Shown: piece by piece, positions 16,967-25,303 of the stretch
Layout of the letters: each line of letters starts with the position of its first letter
How positions within the stretch are numbered: the first letter of the stretch is position 1
DNA from: a bacterium
Lineage (GTDB): Bacteria; B130-G9
Assembly: GCA_021160245.1 (NCBI GenBank)
Contig: JAGHCW010000116.1
Location: 1 to 50,236, forward strand
Reading direction: 5' to 3'
DNA length: 50,236 nt
Program-made: the position numbers and the translations under genes
The notes under the pieces: generated by a model
Databases searched by the model: none
What the model saw: the letters and a program-made list of their open reading frames with translations, nothing else
What the model was told of the DNA's origin: nothing

Positions 16967-18400
16967 CTACTTGCCACCCTCGGCTATCCTGAAGCCCCGG
17001 AAGTAAAATGGCCTCTTCTCGCTTATATTCCCATGCGCAATAAGCGCGAAACTCGCCGGAGTAAAATCTCCAGGATTGGGCACGTTGGCGATGCGCGTAT
17101 CATCGGCGTATGCTTTAATCGACCTCTTACTCACCATGAGCCTTAGACGGTGAACGCCTCTTGAGTGGAAGGCGGCATCATCCTTGCGCCCAAGTTGTTT
17201 CCCTTTCAGACGAAGATTCGCACCGTAGGAGAAGTAGTTAAGCTGGCCTATACGGTCGCCTTTATCCCCCACAAAGCAGATGTCAATGCCGGGATATGAG
17301 GATTTACCAGTCGGATGATAAATCTCGAGCTCAAGCGTCCACTTCTCTGGCAGACGTACCTTGCCTGTGTTCGGCATGAGCTTTCCGTCAGTCGTGGCCA
17401 TAATCCACTTCTCGCCGCCGATATCGACCACCTCGAAATTCCCATTGTCGAGCTTGTTGTTGAACGGGAATTCGCCGACCTCGTCCTCGCTTAGATCGTC
17501 AATCCAGATGGTCTTCTGGCCTGGGACGAAGTCACATCCACTCTTGCGAATGGTTTTCTTCCGCGGCGACTTCGGCTTTGCGGGCTTCTTCTCTGCAGGC
17601 GTCTGAGTCTGATGATTAGAAGATCGAGCCGGTTCCTGCGACTTTTGCTTTTTCCCGGACCGTCCGTATTCTTGAGTATATTGCCCTTTGCCCTGGTATC
17701 GGTAATAGCTGCTGGGCAGCTTCTCCGCGATCTCCTTGATCACCTTATCAAGGGCGACACGGATTGCTTTCTCCATCGGGCTATTGGAATAGACACCCAG
17801 ATCGCCTCGCATGGCAACACTTCTTGACCATCCACCTTGGTAGCCTCTAACGCCCCAGCTGTTGGATATGCCCTCTATATTAGTCGCGAAGATGATTCTC
17901 CTTTGCCTGATGTCAATCAACTTGATATCAAGGCCCATCGTCGCCTTCTTCATTGTCACTCTGGCGCCTCCAAGAAGCCTGTTGGCGAAATCCCGCCCGC
18001 GACCTCCTATGCTCGTGCTCTTCGCATTGGGCTCAAACATCGTCACGGAACCGGTGATTAGAACGTCGGCGCCCTCCATAAGGCCCGCCTCGGCGCCCTT
18101 GCCTTCCTCAACCATGCCGCCTTGAGCGAATTTTATCTCCTCCGTGATCTCCGCAAGGTCATCGCCGCTTGCAAGAACAATGAACCTGTTGTTATTCGCG
18201 AGTGAGGTCGAGAGCATCTCACTGAAAGCTGAGGCCATTCTGCTTGAACACCGATTCGCTTTGCTTTTGATCCGCCCGACAGATATTCTGGCCTTGTTCC
18301 CCTGGTAGGTTAGATTGTCCTCGATTGAGCTCGCCATGGTTGATACTGAGCCAACCACAAAGCAAATGAGCAGCAAGCATACCGATAACCGCTTACGCAT
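16967..18400 (-). CDS. Secreted CsgG-family protein with C-terminal beta-sandwich domain
   Basis: The ATG at 18400 is chosen because GAGGAGG lies 8 bases upstream; the frame opens slightly earlier. A signal peptide (RKRLSVCLLLICFVVGS...) has no lipobox, so the product is likely periplasmic or exported. Residues 35-235 resemble CsgG/curli-assembly proteins: VLASGDDLAEI, then GADVLITGSVTMFEP, DIKLIDIRQRRIIFATNIEG. A basic, low-complexity linker (about 240-285, rich in K, P, Q) leads to a last 190 residues starting DFVPGQKTIWIDDL with FPFNN...GNFEVV...GEKWIMATT. That opening recurs in concanavalin-like domains preceding OmpA domains in other bacteria; here no OmpA follows. Function in envelope assembly or polysaccharide binding is inference. 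Confidence 0.72.
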   Translation of the reverse strand: MRKRLSVCLLLICFVVGSVSTMASSIEDNLTYQGNKARISVGRIKSKANRCSSRMASAFSEMLSTSLANNNRFIVLASGDDLAEITEEIKFAQGGMVEEGKGAEAGLMEGADVLITGSVTMFEPNAKSTSIGGRGRDFANRLLGGARVTMKKATMGLDIKLIDIRQRRIIFATNIEGISNSWGVRGYQGGWSRSVAMRGDLGVYSNSPMEKAIRVALDKVIKEIAEKLPSSYYRYQGKGQYTQEYGRSGKKQKSQEPARSSNHQTQTPAEKKPAKPKSPRKKTIRKSGCDFVPGQKTIWIDDLSEDEVGEFPFNNKLDNGNFEVVDIGGEKWIMATTDGKLMPNTGKVRLPEKWTLELEIYHPTGKSSYPGIDICFVGDKGDRIGQLNYFSYGANLRLKGKQLGRKDDAAFHSRGVHRLRLMVSKRSIKAYADDTRIANVPNPGDFTPASFALIAHGNISEKRPFYFRGFRIAEGGK

Positions 18401-18620
18401 CCTTATTTCCTCCTCTGGACTGTCCATCGATTAAACATTAATTCCCAACTGCACTAAGATACATAAAACACACTAGGCATACAAATACAGATTGGAAGTC
18501 GAAGAATCAGATTGAAGTGTGGGGCGAGCTATCCAGCCTTCGGGGGCTTAAGTTAATGGATATGCAAGCAGCGGGATCAATGCCGCAGCGAGATGTTACG
18601 CAGTCCGGAAACTCCCAGAG

Positions 18621-19805
18621 TTACTCCGAATTGTCGCTCCCATTCTCCCCGGCCACAGGCGTCTCCTCAAAAACGCCGGGCCGCCGGAGCTCAGCTCTTG
18701 CGCTACGCCGTTTCCGCTTCTGCTCATACATGAGCTCATCGGCCCTCATCATAAAATTATCCAGAGTGCTAGTATCTTCCGGATCGTATGAAGCCATACC
18801 GACACTGATTGCAAGCTCATAGCTCCTATCTTTCGAGGCGTTATGTAACTTGATGCAATCCTCGATACGCTCGTTCGCGAATTCAGCGGAGGAGGCGCCA
18901 ACCGCCAGAACAGCAAATTCGTCGCCGCCGAGCCGAGCGATGATATCCGATGATCGGAAAACCTCCCTGAAAACATCTGCCGCCTCGATCAGCGCCTCGT
19001 CTCCCACGTTATGGCCCAGCGTGTCGTTGATCGATTTCATGTTGTCTAAATCGGCGAAAATCAGCGCAATTGGCTCTTTCGTGCGGCCGGCAGCTTTGAG
19101 CTGTTGCTCGGCAAGAGTCATGAAGCCACGCCTGTTGTTGAGGCCTGTTAGCGGGTCAATAAGGGACATCTCTTGAACTTCCTGCAGTGCCTGCTCAAGA
19201 GCGTCCTCCGCACGCTTCCGCTCGGTGATGTCGTTGCCGATGCTGAGTATCCCGATCGTATCTCCACTTTGATCAAGAACCGCCCTATTTGTCCACGAGA
19301 CCCAGACCCGTTCGCCGTTTTTGCGGACGTTCTCGTTCTCGTTGTTGACGTATTTCTCGGGATGCTGGCCGATGTCCACCATCATCTGTCCAAGATCCAT
19401 TCCTGATGCGTCGCGCTCGGCAACGATAAGCCCGATCAGACGCCGGCCGACCATCTCCATCTCTTCATACCCGAAGAAATCGAACCCGAACTGGTTCATA
19501 AAAGTAATCACTCCGTGTACATCCCATCGCATGATTATGCTGTTTGCGTTCTGAACCAGCTCACGGTACTCGCATTCTGTCTTATCCAGGGCGTCCCGCG
19601 CCTCGTTTCGGCTTCGAGTGATGCGCTCTGCATAGGCGCCGAAACCAACGATGAGCCCCGTGGTGAGGCAGCGCATCCAGAGCTCGCCAGGATTGATCGG
19701 GAACAGATTGTCCGCAAGTGTCGTGCCGCCATAGAAAATGTACGTGTCCAGAATCGAGTCGACTATCCAATACACGAATGCAACCCACAGCCCGATTTTC
19801 AGCAT
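18621..19805 (-). CDS. Membrane PAS-GGDEF diguanylate cyclase
   Basis: Makes cyclic di-GMP from GTP. The ATG at 19805 is preferred (AGGGAGC 6 bases upstream); an open extension of 49 residues exists. Two hydrophobic segments near the start (IGLWVAFVYWIVDSIL and LTTGLIVGFGAYA) anchor it in the membrane. A PAS domain follows (ELVQNANSIIMRWD...FFGYEEMEMVGR) with its PAC end (VWVSWTNRAVLDQSGDTIGI then NDITERKRAE). The GGDEF domain starts DPLTGLNNRRGF and keeps an intact RLGGDEFAVL. An RxxD product-inhibition site (RSSD) is exactly five residues before GGDEF, so the enzyme is probably active and feedback-inhibited. The PAS input is unknown. Confidence 0.92.
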   Translation of the reverse strand: MLKIGLWVAFVYWIVDSILDTYIFYGGTTLADNLFPINPGELWMRCLTTGLIVGFGAYAERITRSRNEARDALDKTECEYRELVQNANSIIMRWDVHGVITFMNQFGFDFFGYEEMEMVGRRLIGLIVAERDASGMDLGQMMVDIGQHPEKYVNNENENVRKNGERVWVSWTNRAVLDQSGDTIGILSIGNDITERKRAEDALEQALQEVQEMSLIDPLTGLNNRRGFMTLAEQQLKAAGRTKEPIALIFADLDNMKSINDTLGHNVGDEALIEAADVFREVFRSSDIIARLGGDEFAVLAVGASSAEFANERIEDCIKLHNASKDRSYELAISVGMASYDPEDTSTLDNFMMRADELMYEQKRKRRSARAELRRPGVFEETPVAGENGSDNSE

Positions 19806-20194
19806 CAAGAGCTCCCTAACATGCCCGAAAGGACAGCGATCTGGACTGCCTATCTGCGCAAATCTGGTGCTCTCGATGTCTGCGGCCAAACACCCATAGG
19901 TTGCCACCCATACAAAGAGCCGCGCCAGTTGCGGCAGTCCATACGAGTCCAATATCGGTAAAATGCCTCAATTCGTTTAAGTGGCATATAGGACGGGCAC
20001 TACTTCAATCTGACCATTTATAATACTGGCCCAGCTAAGACGTCTGCGTGTGCATGCACAATGCGTGCTTGCATAGGCCGGGAGAATAGTATTCCCATCA
20101 ACAAATCTGGAGAGAGCTTGATGCGGATGACTAATGTGGATTTGCTTAATGGCGTCATTGGCCTGCACATCTGGCGGCAAACAGCCCAAGCGCA
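19806..20194. other. 389-base stretch without a supported gene
   Basis: Between the diguanylate cyclase start and the end of the AT-rich cassette. I see only a short palindrome GTGCATGCAC at 20050-20059 inside a weak hairpin. No convincing gene, RNA or promoter; it probably holds the cyclase promoter and the end of the cassette transcript. Confidence 0.4.
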
Positions 20195-20743
20195 TTACTT
20201 GAAGGGAGGAATATCGACAGGCAGGCCAACTCTCATGAAGAATCTGGCGAAGGCCTGCGACAAGTGCTCCCTGTAGGGAGGGAGGAGGCGCAGTCTCGGT
20301 CCCATGTTCTTGGAGAACCTAGCAAGAAATCTATATGGGAGGCTCGATGTTCTCCTGAAGTCAACAGCCAAAAAATCATCGAATATATCACCTAATTCTG
20401 GTTTCATCAGAAGGTGGAAGCCCACTACTGAGCCCTGTCGCAGGTCGTTTTTTAGTGAATTCCTCTCCTTTCTGTTTCTTTCCTTGAATAATGGATCATT
20501 TTTCTCGAATTTCTCCAATTCCCAAATGGGACAGAACACGACGCTCTTGACCTTAGGTTTTTCTCGAGCCAAATCGCATGACTGAGTTAGAATGATCACA
20601 TCATAGTACAACACGTCGGTTTCATACTCTTGACCGGCCTCAACTTTATCTATAATCTCAAACAATGGGCAGGATGTGAGAATGTCGCCCTGTTGAATTC
20701 GCTCTTCCGCCTTTACGATTTCATAGGGTGGGTAATGAAGCAT
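20195..20743 (-). CDS. Uncharacterised protein, third gene of the TIGR04255 cassette
   Basis: 182 residues, not assigned. It has an N-terminal part with QGDILTSCPLFEI, a central strand YDVIILTQSCDLA and then VKSVVFCPIWEL: two cysteines in SCP and QSCDLA sites spaced about 30 apart look conserved-site-like and could bind metal. The middle is very basic and acidic (FKERNRKERNSLKNDLRQ), and the end RRTSSLPYRFLARFSKNMGPRLRLLPPYREHLSQAFARFF is basic and helical. No signal peptide or membrane helix. GC is low: lines 20341-20400 and 20461-20520 count 40% and 33% against 58% in a sampled housekeeping line. It starts 11 bases after the preceding gene, on the same strand. Function unknown. Confidence 0.7.
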   Translation of the reverse strand: MLHYPPYEIVKAEERIQQGDILTSCPLFEIIDKVEAGQEYETDVLYYDVIILTQSCDLAREKPKVKSVVFCPIWELEKFEKNDPLFKERNRKERNSLKNDLRQGSVVGFHLLMKPELGDIFDDFLAVDFRRTSSLPYRFLARFSKNMGPRLRLLPPYREHLSQAFARFFMRVGLPVDIPPFK

Positions 20744-20754
20744 GTTTGGGATCC

Positions 20755-21174
20755 CTACAAGAACCAGCTGGGATCGAGCTCCGGTGGTTCAGCTTTGCCG
20801 ACGTTTCTGATACGCATAACGACCTTGCGCTTCTCCTTTGGCAGCAACTGAACAGCTAGATCATACTCAAAAAGGCCCTCGTCTGTTGAGAAATCAGCTT
20901 CATCCGAGATCTCTTCGGGAACGCTCCATTCATTCTCCCTCAGAGCAGACGGCGGGGAGAAAGACCGTTCAGTCCCTCGCAGCTCGTGCTCTTGACCAAG
21001 CACTGATTCTCGGAGCCCTTTCCCCGCCTTAAGGCTCCCGAAATCTGAGGAAATTGGGACGGGCCTAAAATAACAGCCGCGACCGTCGATCGTGGAACTC
21101 GTACCACCGGTGGTAAAGGGAATCCCACGGGGGCCAAGAGGATGGTTTGCGATTAAGACTGATGCCTGTGTCAT
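20755..21174 (-). CDS. Uncharacterised small protein, second gene of the TIGR04255 cassette
   Basis: 139 residues with no family I recognise. Composition is polar; the first half is rich in G, P, S and T (for example HPLGPRGIPFTTGGTSST) and probably extended or disordered. The second half contains EISDEADFSTDEGLFEYDLAVQLLPKEKRKVVMRIRNVG, which looks like two or three beta strands. The start ATG overlaps the TGA of the TIGR04255 gene by four bases (ATGA), a translational-coupling arrangement. Close coupling on both sides says it belongs to one functional unit with its neighbours. Confidence 0.65.
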   Translation of the reverse strand: MTQASVLIANHPLGPRGIPFTTGGTSSTIDGRGCYFRPVPISSDFGSLKAGKGLRESVLGQEHELRGTERSFSPPSALRENEWSVPEEISDEADFSTDEGLFEYDLAVQLLPKEKRKVVMRIRNVGKAEPPELDPSWFL

Positions 21175-21941
21175 TTGAACCTCTCCATAAGCTCGCCCTC
21201 AATCATCCTGAAGAATATCTTATGAATCAATTCATCGGCATCATTAGCCCAGCTAGCAATCTCTTCGGTATCCTGCGGTACATCTTGCCCCGTGGTCTCA
21301 ACAATCGTCTCCCAAGTGAGAAGGTCCTTGTTGTTCCTGCTGCCTCGGCCGAATCGCAAGCGCAGCTGCCCCTTCGGTCTGTCTGAGGCAAAGAAAATTG
21401 TGGAATCAAGCGCCGTGGGTGAAGTTGAAACTCCGGTACCCTCGAGCAAAGAGGGCTTTGCTGTAACGTCAGTTTTGAGTGTTCGTGAGATGTATTCTGA
21501 AACGTTCTCGGCTTGATAATCGAAATCCACAGCATCGATATAACGTAGCATCAGGCGACTGAATGTCGGTTTCTGGTCATCCTGGTAAATGCTCAAAAAG
21601 ACCTGCACAAGAGCCTCAATTCCACAATGGAAAACATCTCTCTTAAATCCCTGCTTCGTATGATTCAAAGTGAGTATCCCGGGGCCCATTTGCACCAAAG
21701 GCCATTCGTTCTTACCTTTTCGGAAACGATGCTGAATTACGTGAGCTGCAATCTCGGCCGGCATACTGGCCGTAGGCAATGGTTCATGAAAAGGATAGTC
21801 GTCGCTGAGCTTCTCGTATATTCTGCCTGCGAGTATTCCATAGTTGAACTCAGGCGGTTCATCTTGCCGTTGGCGAAGCTGCCAGTATAGTTCGAATATG
21901 GCCTCCACCAGTGGTGGATTACTGAGGTCTGGATAGCCCAT
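21171..21941 (-). CDS. TIGR04255 family protein
   Basis: Member of the sporadically distributed TIGR04255 family of unknown function. The opening NPPLVEAIFELYWQL, then HRFRKGKNEWPLVQMGPGILTLN and SRLMLRYIDAVDF, are the family pattern as I know it. I start it at ATG 21941 (256 residues), after AAGAGGAAG, rather than at 21980. Upstream is an inverted repeat TGAACA-5-TGTTCA (21960-21976), a possible operator, in a region where minus-strand TATAAG could serve as a -10. First gene of a three-gene minus-strand operon. Members are scattered and often sit in accessory regions, so a mobile or defence role is plausible but unproven. Confidence 0.78.
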   Translation of the reverse strand: MGYPDLSNPPLVEAIFELYWQLRQRQDEPPEFNYGILAGRIYEKLSDDYPFHEPLPTASMPAEIAAHVIQHRFRKGKNEWPLVQMGPGILTLNHTKQGFKRDVFHCGIEALVQVFLSIYQDDQKPTFSRLMLRYIDAVDFDYQAENVSEYISRTLKTDVTAKPSLLEGTGVSTSPTALDSTIFFASDRPKGQLRLRFGRGSRNNKDLLTWETIVETTGQDVPQDTEEIASWANDADELIHKIFFRMIEGELMERFK

Positions 21942-22177
21942 GCTCTCTCTTCCTCTTGCTGAACATGTATTGTTCACCACTTATACAACAGATTGTGCGG
22001 CACTGTGTTTCATTAAAGGTGTAACCTATCACAGTACAGCAGAATCTACACCCGAAAATGAACTTGGCACATAGCGGAACCCGTGACAGTCATAATGAGT
22101 GAGCTCCAATCAACGAGAATCCCAACAGCCTTTGCGATCGAGTGACCACAAGACCTGAGCAAAATGTCTTACGCACA

Positions 22178-23443
22178 TTACAGGACCCTCGGCACGGTGA
22201 TGCTGCCGTTCATCAAAAAGAGCATCCGGGCGTCGGGGCCGGCCGATGAAAGCGCGTTGTCAATCGCGGCTTGGAGAAATGAAAACGGCTCAATAAAGAC
22301 GCGCTTTAGAATTAATGGATCAAGATCGGTTACGGCGAGTATCCGGCCGCGAAGCACCGCCTTGGCCAGTCGTCCGGCCTTGTGGCAGCCAAAATTTAGC
22401 TCCTTGCTCACCCTCTCCAGCACCACCTCGGGCGTGCCGCAACGCTGAATAAAACGGATATAGGAGTCCTCACCAACGCCAGCCGGACACTTCGAGACGA
22501 GAATAACCACGCCTCCTTTGGTCAAGGCTGGCAGCGCGTGCTCAAGCGCCTTTTGTATCTGATAGAAGTCCCGGTCAAGAGGCGCCCGAGCGACAGAGAC
22601 GACGACATCTGCTCGAGCCTCGACTGGAATAACGAAGACCTCGTCCGCGAGCTTCGTGGCCGCTATAAACGATTTGTGGAGATCGCCGGAGGTTGTGGAA
22701 TATATCCGATTGTCCCGGTCCAGCACAAGGTTGATTGAGAATACCGGTTTGCCCCCAAGAAAAGACGCCGCCTCGACCATGTCCTCATGAACCGCATTGC
22801 CAGAAAGCGCGAGCGGATTGACGCCGGGCTTAAGGGCCAGGCTATGATTCTGCTCGATAGACTCGAATGCGGCAAGCCCCGGCAGAAATGACTTGCGACC
22901 ACCGGTGTACCCCGCGAAGTAGTGCGGCTCCACTGAGCTCAGAACGACGATTCGGCCCGCCTCAAGCACAGCGGCGTCGAGGCTGACATGGGCGCCGGCG
23001 CTGGTTGTGCCGACATAGGCCTGCTCGGAGGGTTTGCGCGAGTGGTGAATTAGCACTCTGGGCGCGATGCTGGAGAGCGACGGCCCAAATATCATCGCCA
23101 ATTCCGCCGATGTCGGCGGCCCATGGGCCCCGGTGGCCACGATGAACCACAGGTCTTCCGGGCACTTTGCCATCTCAAGCAAGACCGGAACCACTCGCGC
23201 TGTCGGTGTGGGTCTGGTGGCGTCATTCACGACAACAAGAGTCTTGCCGGACGAAGATAGAAACTCGGCCAAACTGGGCGAGGCGATGGGTCTAGCGAGC
23301 GATTCGCGTATCAGCTCCTGTTCATCACGAACGGGCATGGATCTGGGATGCAGCACGCCGGCCAGGTTTGCCTCGGGAACGCGGGCCCTTATACTGCTCG
23401 ACCCGTACGGGACATCAACTGAGACTAGATTCTTGTTCATCAT
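22178..23443 (-). CDS. LarA-like (DUF2088) nickel-pincer-type racemase homologue
   Basis: 421 residues, matching the lactate racemase catalytic protein LarA. The key residues fall in the expected places: H107 in VATGAHGPP, H174 in EPHYFAG, K184 in GGRKSFLPG and H200 in QNHSL; in Lactiplantibacillus plantarum LarA these are H108, H174, K184 and H200 (cofactor attachment and proton shuttling). The VVVNDATRPTP segment is also typical. LarA homologues act on many 2-hydroxy acids, so substrate is open. The genes that make the cofactor (larB, larC, larE) are not in the window. It lies downstream of icd but after a strong terminator, so it should have its own promoter. Confidence 0.85.
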   Translation of the reverse strand: MMNKNLVSVDVPYGSSSIRARVPEANLAGVLHPRSMPVRDEQELIRESLARPIASPSLAEFLSSSGKTLVVVNDATRPTPTARVVPVLLEMAKCPEDLWFIVATGAHGPPTSAELAMIFGPSLSSIAPRVLIHHSRKPSEQAYVGTTSAGAHVSLDAAVLEAGRIVVLSSVEPHYFAGYTGGRKSFLPGLAAFESIEQNHSLALKPGVNPLALSGNAVHEDMVEAASFLGGKPVFSINLVLDRDNRIYSTTSGDLHKSFIAATKLADEVFVIPVEARADVVVSVARAPLDRDFYQIQKALEHALPALTKGGVVILVSKCPAGVGEDSYIRFIQRCGTPEVVLERVSKELNFGCHKAGRLAKAVLRGRILAVTDLDPLILKRVFIEPFSFLQAAIDNALSSAGPDARMLFLMNGSITVPRVL

Positions 23444-23465
23444 GGAAGGCTATAGCACACTTGAT

Positions 23466-23507
23466 GGGTAAAAAGCAAAATGGGGGACACCGAAAGGCGC
23501 CCCCCAT
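23466..23507 (-). terminator. Rho-independent terminator after icd
   Basis: On the minus strand ATGGGGG and CCCCCAT form a GC-rich stem closed over a small loop, with inner pairs and a TTTC loop (two mismatches), and the stem is followed by TTTTGCTTTTT. A strong intrinsic terminator ending the citrate-synthase/LeuC/LeuD/Icd unit. Confidence 0.85.
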
Positions 23508-23526
23508 GAGCTGTAGCGAAATGCTA

Positions 23527-24768
23527 CTACAGGTTTTCTATCAGAGCCGAGCCGTATTCGGAAGTCTTGAGCTTCGTCGCGCCTTCCATCTGCCGATGCA
23601 GGTCGTAAGTGACTCGCTTCTGCTTGATGGTTTTCTCTATCGCGGCATTGATGAGCTGCGCGGCCTCGTCCCACTCGAGATGCTCAAGCATCATAACGCC
23701 GGAGAGGATGACCGAGGTCGGATTGACCATGTCCTTGTTAGCATACTTCGGCGCCGTGCCATGCGTTGCCTCAAAGAGCGCAACCTGATCGCCGATGTTT
23801 GCACCCGGGGCCATACCCAGACCGCCGACCTGCGCGGCGCAGGCGTCAGAGAGGTAGTCCCCGTTGAGGTTTGGAAGCGCAACGACCTCGTATTCGTCAG
23901 TTCTGGTCAGGATCTGCTGGAGCATACTATCCGCAATCCTATCCTTCATGACGATTTTGTCCGCAGGCGCTTTGCCGTCGAACTTGTCCCAGAGCTCCTG
24001 CTCCGTGATCGTTATATCACCGAATTCATCCTTGGCGACCTCATAACCCCAGTCCTTGAAGGCGCCCTCGGTGAACTTCATGATGTTGCCCTTGTGCACA
24101 AGCGTAACGCTCTTTTTGTGACGCTTGATTGCGTATTTGATTGCTGCCCGAACGAGCTGCTTTGTCGCATGGATACTGATTGGCTTGATGCCGATGCCAG
24201 AGTCCATCCTGATGTTCTGGCCCATCTCTTTGTTGAGGAAGTTGATTACTTTCTTAACATCCTCAGAGCCTTCTTGCCACTCGATGCCCGCATATACATC
24301 TTCGGTATTCTCACGGAAGATGATGATGTTCATCTTCTCTGGGTGCTTCACAGGGCTAGGAACGCCCTTGAAATACTGGACTGGCCGGACACAGCTGTAG
24401 AGGTTCATTATCTGCCGCATCGCGACATTTAGGCTCCTGAAGCCACCGCCAATGGGTGTCGTAAGCGGCCCTTTGAGCGCCACAAAGTAGTGGCTGATGG
24501 CGTTGATGGTGTCCTTTGGCAAGACCTCATCATACTTGGCAAGAGCTGAATCGCCAGCATAAATATCAAGCCACACTATCCGCCTCTTGCCTCCATAAGC
24601 CTTCTCAACGGCGCCATCCAAAACTCGGCGTGTTGCCTTCATGATATCAGGACCTATTCCGTCGCCCTCAATGACCGGAATGATAGGATTATCAGGAACG
24701 ACGAGCTTGTCGCCCTCATAAGTAATCCTGGTTCCGTCCTTTGGTGGAACGATCTTGTCGAACTGCAT
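23527..24768 (-). CDS. icd: Isocitrate dehydrogenase, NADP-type
   Basis: Oxidises isocitrate to 2-oxoglutarate and CO2. The core carries [11 protein letters not shown], the substrate serine and arginines in [38 protein letters not shown] and [14 protein letters not shown]. The motif [11 protein letters not shown] keeps the Lys-Tyr pair that gives NADP preference in E. coli Icd. Length 413 residues is standard. AAGGAG is 7 bases before the second ATG (24768), so I prefer that over the first ATG at 24774. It is the last gene of a minus-strand unit after a LeuCD-like pair and citrate synthase, and is followed by a clear terminator. Confidence 0.95.
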   Translation of the reverse strand: MQFDKIVPPKDGTRITYEGDKLVVPDNPIIPVIEGDGIGPDIMKATRRVLDGAVEKAYGGKRRIVWLDIYAGDSALAKYDEVLPKDTINAISHYFVALKGPLTTPIGGGFRSLNVAMRQIMNLYSCVRPVQYFKGVPSPVKHPEKMNIIIFRENTEDVYAGIEWQEGSEDVKKVINFLNKEMGQNIRMDSGIGIKPISIHATKQLVRAAIKYAIKRHKKSVTLVHKGNIMKFTEGAFKDWGYEVAKDEFGDITITEQELWDKFDGKAPADKIVMKDRIADSMLQQILTRTDEYEVVALPNLNGDYLSDACAAQVGGLGMAPGANIGDQVALFEATHGTAPKYANKDMVNPTSVILSGVMMLEHLEWDEAAQLINAAIEKTIKQKRVTYDLHRQMEGATKLKTSEYGSALIENL

Positions 24769-24798
24769 GGTCATTCTCCTCTTTCCTCTTTGTACGAG

Positions 24799-25302
24799 TC
24801 AGTCAAGATTGAAATCGCCATACTTGTCTATGTGATTCAGAAGTCCGCCGTCCTCAAGTAACTTCTGCATCACCTTCGGCAACGGCGCAAATGAGATGTT
24901 TGTCTTCTTAGTCAAATTGTGGACTACGCCGGCGTCAATGTCCACCTCAAGCTCGTCACTCACCTCGATCCCGTCGGTATTGCAGATTATGACCGGCAGA
25001 CCGACGTTGATTGAGTTGCGATAGAATATCCTGGCGAATGACTTGGCTAGCACCGCGCTCACGCCAGCGATCTTGATAATCGTCGGCGCGTGCTCCCGAC
25101 TCGAACCGAGACCAAAATTGTTGCCACCAACAACGAAATCGCCCTTGCTCATCTTTGTAGCGAATTCAGGGTCCGCATCCTCAAGAACGTGCTTTGCTAG
25201 CTCCGGCAAATCAGAGCGCAAATGGAAAAGTCGCCCCGGCGCAATGTGGTCCGTGCTGATGTCGTCACCAAATACCCAAGCCTTGCCCTTCATCTTCTCC
25301 AT
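24799..25302 (-). CDS. Aconitase-superfamily small subunit, LeuD/homoaconitase-like (probable aconitase)
   Basis: Swivelling subunit of a two-part hydro-lyase, 167 residues. DDISTDHIAPGR and GGNNFGLGSSREHAP are diagnostic. The substrate-specificity loop reads H27-L28-R29-S30; homoaconitases, which bind tricarboxylates, carry an arginine in this loop, whereas isopropylmalate enzymes usually have hydrophobic residues. This, and its place between citrate synthase and Icd, suggests it serves citrate/isocitrate interconversion instead of leucine synthesis. The start is 1 base after the stop of the large-subunit gene, so the two are coupled. Databases would probably label it 3-isopropylmalate dehydratase small subunit. 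Confidence 0.85.
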   Translation of the reverse strand: MEKMKGKAWVFGDDISTDHIAPGRLFHLRSDLPELAKHVLEDADPEFATKMSKGDFVVGGNNFGLGSSREHAPTIIKIAGVSAVLAKSFARIFYRNSINVGLPVIICNTDGIEVSDELEVDIDAGVVHNLTKKTNISFAPLPKVMQKLLEDGGLLNHIDKYGDFNLD

Positions 25303-25303
25303 C

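Noticed and set aside
23368-24432. Long open frame of 354 codons on the plus strand opposite icd
   Set aside because: It is antisense to a clear isocitrate dehydrogenase; composition is a reflection of GC-rich codon use, and the protein resembles nothing.
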